Shown in pieces: positions 14,848 through 23,800 of a stretch of DNA of 34,162 bases. A program made the position numbers and the translations under genes. Origin of the DNA: a virus. The DNA lies in IMG/VR virus record IMGVR_UViG_3300048023_000317, positions 1 through 34,162 of that record. One strand, given 5' to 3'. The notes beneath the pieces are model-generated. The model was given only the letters and a program-made list of their open reading frames with translations, made no database searches and was not told where the DNA came from. Every line of letters begins with the position of its first letter. Position 1 is the first letter of the stretch.

Positions 14848-17800
14848 TGAACGAACGCACATCAAAACCAATAATTGCTCCTAAGATAACAAGACCTGGA
14901 GAAAGCCTTGAACATAAAGGTAGCAGACGTGTAACAGAATTATTGCCTGACATTTTACAAACAACAGTAAACAAACAATTCTTTGATAGTACACTAGAGC
15001 AACTTATGTCAAGTGGTAGTCTCGAACCTATTAAATATTTTGTTGGCAACTCAGTAAGTACCACTACGTTCTCTCCTAGTATTGATGACAACTATCTACA
15101 AGACGGAAGAGATATTGATCCATATCAATTACAGCCAGGTATGGTTGCAAAAAACAATGACTCCACTATAAATGAAACTTTAGTATACGATGACTTGATT
15201 CGTAGTTTAAAGTATAATGAAGTTGCTACAAACAATCACAATAAAGTTTTAAACGAAACAGGATACACACTTGATATTCCAATTAACTATGATATGTTTT
15301 TAAATTATCATAGGTACTATTGGGTAGTTGATGTACTACCTGTGTTAGAACTTGCGGCTCATGCCCCTTTTACCAATTGGAATGTAGAAGAACTATTGGG
15401 AGAAACAGCTTACACAACTCGTGCTTTGACTAACGGTAAAACACTAACATTAGAAAATGGCATGCGTATTAGATTTAGCCCAACTGATGTAGCTAGATTT
15501 ACGCAATTCAATTCAGGCAATACAACATTTACATCTAATGTTCAAAATGCAGGCACAGTGAAAATATATGTTAACAATGTGTTAACAACTAGTGGCTGGA
15601 CATATGATGGGCCTTCGGGTGTATTAACATTTACTTCTGCTCCCGCAGTTAATTCAGAGATAGAGATACATTCTTATTATACCAGCGTAACTACTTTAGA
15701 ACATGATGCTATCTATATTGTTGACGGAGTTGGCGAACCTACTGGTATAACACTTACAAAACAATTTGAACCGGGACAGTTCGAAGGACAGCAAGGTAAA
15801 CGTACTTGGTTAAACGTAACAACTTATAGTGCTCAAGAGCCCGGCGAATTTGACGCAGACACAATGAGTTTTGATTTTAGAGGATTTGATCTCAGAGAAC
15901 ATAGAATGACAACTAGAGATTATTCTGTAGAGCAAAGACAATCACAAGATAAAAGTGCATGGAGTCGAAGTAATTTATGGGTACATGAATCTACTATCCA
16001 GACAGTATTAACACATTTAGATATAACTAATGATGTTTACACACTTGAAAAATACAAAGCAACACGACCTATTATAGAATTCAAAGCAAATATTGAAAAA
16101 AGTGACTTTGGTAAAACACATATTGTCAATGTTGAACACAGTTTAGAATCAACTAATGATCCTGGAATAGAAATAGTTGGACAAACAAGTTACAGTGTAA
16201 TGCTAAACGGATTCACTACTGAGTGGTTTTCAGCCAAAGGTTATGACAGAGGCGACAAAGTAAAACTAACTAGAGGACAAGCTCCAAATCAAATTATTAC
16301 CTATTACGAATGTGTGCAAGCTCACGGCGACCCAGCAGATCCTAGTTTAGGATCTAATGCAGATTTATGGGAAAGAGTTATTCCTATAGAAGTTGAAGAC
16401 GAAGATTTAATAATATTCTTTGGAAGTTCAAATGCTACATACAATAACAAAATTTGGAAAATCGGCGGCGTTGGCACAAGTATAACTTTAACTGAAACTT
16501 ATAACTTTGATGGAAGCAACAGTGCAACGCAAATTAACAACGATGATAAAATTGTTGTTCTCAACGGATTTAATACACTAGATACTACTCACTTGGGTGA
16601 TATTTCCAAGTCAAACATTGATGCTCCTATAAGTGGATCTGAATTGTATTGGGATGGTAGTAAATGGAAATACGGACAGCAAAAACAACATAGAAGTCAA
16701 AGTTTTAAAGCAAACTTATATGATGCTGATTTAGAATACATGGACAACTCCACAAAATATCCTAACAGTGATTTCTTTGGTGCTACTATATTTGATTTTG
16801 TACACAGCGAAACAGGTCAATTTGATGATCCGCTAGGGTTCAAACCAGAGTATGTAGACTATGGTAATAATCCAGGATTAAATTTTAAAATGGATCTGTT
16901 AACTAAACGTTTTACTTGGATTAAACAAAGCATAAATGAAAGTAAAAGTAATCAAATTGAAATAGACGGATATTACTACTATAGATATTTGGACACAGAT
17001 AGATATCACAACGGCTGGTCTCCTATTAGGAATGGTCAGGTAGTTAGAAAACAATTAAGAAAAGCAGTTACTGATTCAACAGTTCCACTTAGAGTTGATG
17101 TTGGACATGCAAACTTTGTTGGAGATAGATGCTACAGCTTTGTAAAAGTAGCCTCTGCTTCGTTCCAGCAGGCTGGTAGCAGTCTAAGTGTATACAGTCA
17201 ACCAGAAGCTGACGTTAATTTAGGAAGAGTCAATTTAATTGGTGGCAAACTACCAACATTGTTCTTCTATCACAACAACACTTATCAAATAAACACACTT
17301 TTCCCACAAGCTGAAATAGAATTTGTGAACATGGATGGTACCGCAACTAGTGCTGTCAGTAGGACAGCTGGTGTAGGTAATAGTTTTAATCTATCTATTG
17401 CAACACCTACTGAAAATAGTATAAAGTACAGAATGGTTGCTGATCCTACGATTGCTGGTGTAATATACTTGAGTAATAACCCAAGCGAAACTAGTGTTAA
17501 TGTTCGTAAAAACGGAGAACCGTTTACAAATTATAGTCATACAGGTAATGTTATTAGTATAACAAGCGGACTTAAAAATGACGATGTGTACGATTTTGAT
17601 TTTTATACAGATAGAGAATATGCCAGTGAAGGTGAAGGAGACCATCAGGTTGCTTCAACACAGTTCAATAACCCACAAAATAAAGACTTTGGAAAACTAA
17701 GTTTTGGAGATATGGTTGAACATATCAGACTAACACTAACAGCTAATCCACTACTAACTGGAGATTGGTTTGGTGTAAACAACTACAGAAATATTCCACA

Positions 17801-20800
17801 TGTTCATAACTTTGCAGGAGCTATTAGACAGCAACCTTATTCAACAGAACTATTGAATCAACTATTGGTTGATAATAATACAAATCCGTATAGTGCGTTA
17901 CAGTTTAATAGTGCAAGCTACCAACAGTTTCTTGACAAATTTAAACTAAAACTTGTACAGCTACACAAAGATATGGAAATAAGTCAACCTGTTTGGTTAC
18001 TAGTTGACAAAGCATTAGAAGCCTTGCATTTAGGTAAAAATAAATCTAGTGCATTTTCTAATAGTGAAATGTTAATGTACAGAGATTATAAAGAAATCAC
18101 ACACGATGTAAGCAATGCTACCAATGTTTATAATTTACCTGAAGAAATAAACACCTATAGTGATACACAAAATCATATCCAAGTTTGGCTCAGAGACGTA
18201 GACATAGCTGGCGACTATAGATGGAGAGCATTAACAGCTTGGGCAGATTATACAATTGAAGAAGGCACTCGTGTAAAACTTATAACTGGTGTTAATTATT
18301 ATAATCAGGTTGCTCAGTTACATGTTAGATGGTATAAAAGAGGTAGTAATAGTTTTGTTCCTCCTAGTGCAGTTAAACTAGGATTAATTAAACCATTTGT
18401 TCCAGAGCTTAGAAGCGACTATAGTAAAGATAGTACAGGTCAAACTACTGATAGAGTTATTATAGGACATGATGGTAATGTTCATGTACGCAACGGAACA
18501 GAACTGTTTAATAGAACTCTAGTAGGATTTGATCCAATAGATGCAGGTTTATGGGATTTGGAACTTAGAATCTATAATAACTTACATGTTGACTTGGACA
18601 AAACACTTAATCAAAATGCATATAGACCTAATGCACACAGACCAGCAGTTTATACTTGGAAAGAGTATAACGATACAATACGAAGTGAGTTTAACAAATA
18701 CAAAACTAAAAATAACATCACAGAGTTAAACAGCGACACATACTATGATGGCAGTGACAAGTTTACTTGGAACTATAGTAGTGTAGGTCCTGGCATTGGC
18801 GGCTGGAGAGGGTTGTATCATTATTATTTCAATACAGATAGACCGCATACACATCCTTGGGAGATGTTAGGGTATAACAAAAGACCAACATGGTGGGATA
18901 CACATTACAGTTGGACAGATGCACCAAAACGTGCGGCACTATTGTTGGCACTAAAGCACGGACATGTAAATGATCCTGATGAACCAGCTGAATATGATAT
19001 TAATTATAGCTATATAAATTATACTTGGCAAACTTCTACACTTGTAACACTTACAGCAAACTTGAACGATCCGGTAGCATCTGGTATAGTACCTAACCCG
19101 GCAATAGAAGATAGACAAAAAGACTTTGTATTTGGCGACTGGGGTCCTGTAGAAAACGAATGGCGCAGAACTAGTGAATGTAAACTTGCAAACAGTTTGG
19201 CTTTTATGAGAACTAGACCCTTGGTTGCAATGAACAATTACTTTAGAACTGTACAGAGAAAAACCAATACTAATGCAAAGTATGATAGTCCTCAAATAGT
19301 AAATGCAAATGTTAATAAGTTAACATGCTGGAAAGACACAGATATTAGCGGATCTGCCGTTATTGGTAACATTATCGAAAGTGTTAATATACTAAACCCA
19401 GGCAGTGGTTATAGTGGACCGCCTGCTATAGACATTAATGATAACTTTGGCATTAACGGGTCAATAAGATTGTTTGTAGAAAATGGCGAAATAATAAGTG
19501 CAAGAGTAATGAATCAAGGTAGCCAATATTACAATAAGCCAAGCATTACTCTTTCCAATGGGACAGGAAAACTTGAAGCTATTCTTAGTGGACAAGCAAC
19601 TCACTATTACAATGGATTGAATAATAGTATTATAGACTTTGGTAAAACTTATGGCACCAATGCAGATGTACTCAGTGTTAGATTACGCAATACAAGTTTC
19701 CAGCCTATAATAAAAGCAGGCGGATACGTTAACAAAAACAATCAGTTTATCTTAGAAAGTAGTCAAGCTAAAGGTAAAGTTTTTATACCAGAAGAAAATG
19801 TGTCAACTTTGCTTTACACAGGTAAACCAGATGTTGAATACTTCTTTGGCGGAATTAAAATTGATAAAGTGGATAGAGGATATAAAGTATCGGGCTATGA
19901 CAACAGTTTAGAATATTTTAACTATAATAAACCAAACAAAGCCAGTAATGCTATACTAGTTGAAGATGCCGCAAGTGAAAATATTTTTAGATATTCAGAA
20001 TACGACACTAATGTTACTAAAATGGACTATAACACAGTTCTAACAACAAAACAAGATGTTTATGACTTTATACAAGGATATGGACATTATCTCAATCAAC
20101 AAGGATTTACTCAACAGTGGAGATCTAGTGCTAATAATTTTATTATTTGGGCAGTTGGTTCAAGTGATATTACACTAAAAGTTATTCCTGATCCTAGTAA
20201 AGTTACAGTATCGGATGGAGTAGACGGATACTTTGATAACATCGACAAAAAATATGATGGACTTTATAATATTATAGATGCTAACGGAAATCAGCTTCCT
20301 GCGAATAGTCTTCTAATAGACAGAAAAAGTATGGAAACAGACAGTGAAACAGTGTTCCAAGTTAAAGACGCTGATACTGCACTTTACGGTATCAGACTTT
20401 ATAAAGTTCAACTAGAACATATATTTGTATTGGACGAAATAACAAACTTTGATGATGTTGTGTATGACCAAACTATAGCTCAAAAACACGATAGAATAAT
20501 TTGGAGAGGTAGCAGAACTAAAGACTGGAATGGTAAATTATATTCACCAGGTTATATTGTTAATGATAATACAGTTATACCAAACTATGATACAGTTGCT
20601 AGAGAGGTAGATCAATATTATGGAAGAACTAATACACTAAGCAACAAACAAACAAGCGATATTGCTAGATTCAATATAGGTTATAACAAGCCTACATGGA
20701 GTGAAAACTTAGATTTAGATGATGACACACTATTTGAATTTACAAAAGGTAGTTATAATTATAAAGGCACACAACATGCATTAAAAGCATTTATGCGTAA

Positions 20801-23800
20801 TCAAGAATTGTTTGACGGCGAAGCAAGTGCAGAGCTACTAGAGCAATGGGCGATTAGAACTGCTGACTTTGGAGATCTAAGACGCAGAGACAATTTAGAA
20901 TTTCAAATTCCAAAAGACTTACTAACTACAAATCCTCAACCTGTTAGATTTACTACAGGGTATAAGCACGATGTACTAAGTGACTTGATTATTGACATAG
21001 GTTCAACTAGTCCTCTATTGATACACGATAGCGAGGACAATCAATTTGTTACTAGAGATGTAAACACATATAAGAAAACAGCAGACGAAAGATACTCTAA
21101 TGACTTAACTACTGCTGGTTTACCTTTGCTGACAGAAACTGACTATAGAGTAATCAATAAGGATGACTTTGAAGTATTTCCAGATGAAGTTAAAATTGTA
21201 TACGATCACAGTGGTGATTGGAGAGATATCAATCAGTGGGATCCAAAACTTAGCTATAAATTTAATGACCAAGTATTATACAAAGGTAAAACTTGGACAA
21301 TGCTTGATCCAGATGGCAGTAGTGGACTAACAACTGCAAATAATCCTATTGAGATACACGGAGAAATAGTATTGCCTGTTGTACCTAGTAGTGGTCAAAC
21401 ATTAATAGTTGATGGTAACACAATAACACTAAACAAAAGTGCTACAAGTGAAACTTTAAATGCAATTACAGTTACAGCTACTAACGATATTAAGAGTAGC
21501 AATGTAGTTGCTGATGGTAGTACTCTCATATTAGGTCAAACTAGTGCTACAACTACTTCTGTAATTTTTAATAACAGTGTTACAACAACTACTTTTAAAG
21601 ACATTGAAAAAATAGGTAATGTTATTAACCCAACAATCACAGGCGATCCTAGTGCTACATTGATTATTGATGGTCAAACTGTAACATTCGCTGATTCGGG
21701 AACTCCTGTAACTAATAACATTACATCTCAGCAAGCATTTGAAAATGCTTTTAACACAAGCTGGATTCAAAATCAAAGTACTATTTCATCTACAGCAACA
21801 ATTAGATGTACTAGAATAGAAGCATTACGTTCAGCATATATCACACAGTTTAGCCAATCTGCTTGGAACAGCTGGATCCAAACATACTTTGCAAATAATG
21901 CTGGAATTAATATAAGTCACTTGGTCGCACTAGTTACTCTAGGAGGCAGTACACAAACAGCGGCACAGTTTATGTTAGATCAAGATTTGACTTTGATTAA
22001 CAATATTAGAGGAACATCTTATCTCGGAACAACTGTTGGCGATGGTAGTGTTGTTGTTAGTCCTGCAGATATAACTGCAACACAAGGTGCTCTTAATAAT
22101 GGAACTTATACAGCTGACATTGCAGTTTATTTACAAACGTCTCTAGGAACTACAACTGCATTCACCAACACTACAGTTGTTAAACAAATTACAACTACAG
22201 GCTTGTTGACCTATGCACTCAGTGATATTGTACAAGAAATTAATGATGCAGGTATTCCAAACGTTACTGCTAGTGCAACCAGTAGCAGTCAACTTAAACT
22301 TACTAAAACAACAAACGATCCATCATCATCATTTACATTACAAATTAGCGTTGGTACACAAAATGCAAATGTTGGTTTTAGTACAGCGGTAGAAACTAAA
22401 ACTTCGGGTAGTGAGAGTATAACCTCAACACCTCCTCTAACTCAACAACAAGTGATTGATCAAATTAACCAAGCAGGTATTAGTGGTATAAGTGCTCAAG
22501 CTGGCGCAAACAATAATAATCTGTTACAAATTAACTGTGTTCTTTCAAGTTTGTTTATTGGCTCAGGAACAGCTAATAGTGCAATTGGAATGCCAACTGG
22601 ATTGGTGCCAGCTACAAAAACTGTCACTACTAGTACTGTAGGACTTAATCTAACTGACATTGTTGAAAAGGCAAACGCCGCAAATATCTCTGGTGTTACT
22701 TTTACAAATCAGCAGAATAAACTTTACATAACCAGTATTAATAGTATACTAACTATTGGTGCAGGAACAGCAAACGCAACAATAGGTCTAACCGCACAGA
22801 CATTTAGTGCAACACAATCAGGTATTAGTAATGTGTTTAATGCTATAGCGGGCAGTGACGGAAATCCTATGTTTAGAGACGTCACAAACGATCCTAATGT
22901 GTTTAACATATGGGTTGCAGATGACAGTGAATTTGGATCATTTAATAAAGGTTACGAAGTTTATCAAACAATGGATTTTGGAATGTATACTGATGATATT
23001 TGTTCTGGAATCGAAAGTGCCGACGAAGCACAAATAGATATAGTAAGACAAAGCGGAGATATACAAGCTCATAACTTTGTTGTAGGTGATTATGTATTAA
23101 TTAGAGGCAGTGATAGTGTACCTAGTATTGATGGAATACATCAAGTTACTAAAGTTGATACAAATAATCAAGCACGTTTTTATATAGATGAGTTCATTGA
23201 AACAAACGGGTCTGTTGGAAACATTTATCCTTTAAGAAAGATGCGTTTTGGTACATATGCAGAATTAGAAGCAGATAGACAAACAAGATTACTAAAAGGC
23301 GTTGAAGATCCAAATGGTGTATACAAGTATAATTTTGCTGATGTTAGACAAACAAATGCACTTAATTCAATTTATGCTTTCGTAGATGATGATGGAACAG
23401 AAACAAGTGCAGTGTATGCATGGGAAGGTTCTTGGAACGATACAAACGGTCATATAGGTCAATGGAAGCAAGTTAGAACTGGTATTAGACAGGCAAGAAA
23501 TGATATAGTTGCAAACGTTAAGATTTATGATGCTGAAAAACAAACAACACTTACTAATATAGAAGTTTTTGATCCAGCTAAAGGTATTATATTTGGTTTT
23601 GTTGATAACGAAATCGATTATAAAAACAATACTGATTTGGCAAACTACAACTTCAATACATTAGACGGTGCAGTAGAAAATGTAAACAGTTGGGGAAGAG
23701 ATTTCTTAGGAAAACGTTGGTGGAATACCAGTACCGCAGTTTACTTGGACTACGAACAAAGCACAATCGATTACCAGCAAAACAACTGGGGTAAACTGTT

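Noticed and set aside
14800-15091. Minus-strand frame of 96 residues across the gp6/giant junction
   Set aside because: It crosses a tightly coupled junction between two real genes, and its sequence has no recognisable motifs or start signal.
19013-19020. TATAAATT, near-match to a late promoter, inside the giant gene
   Set aside because: Internal to a coding region with no start codon for a plausible gene nearby; expected by chance in AT-rich sequence.
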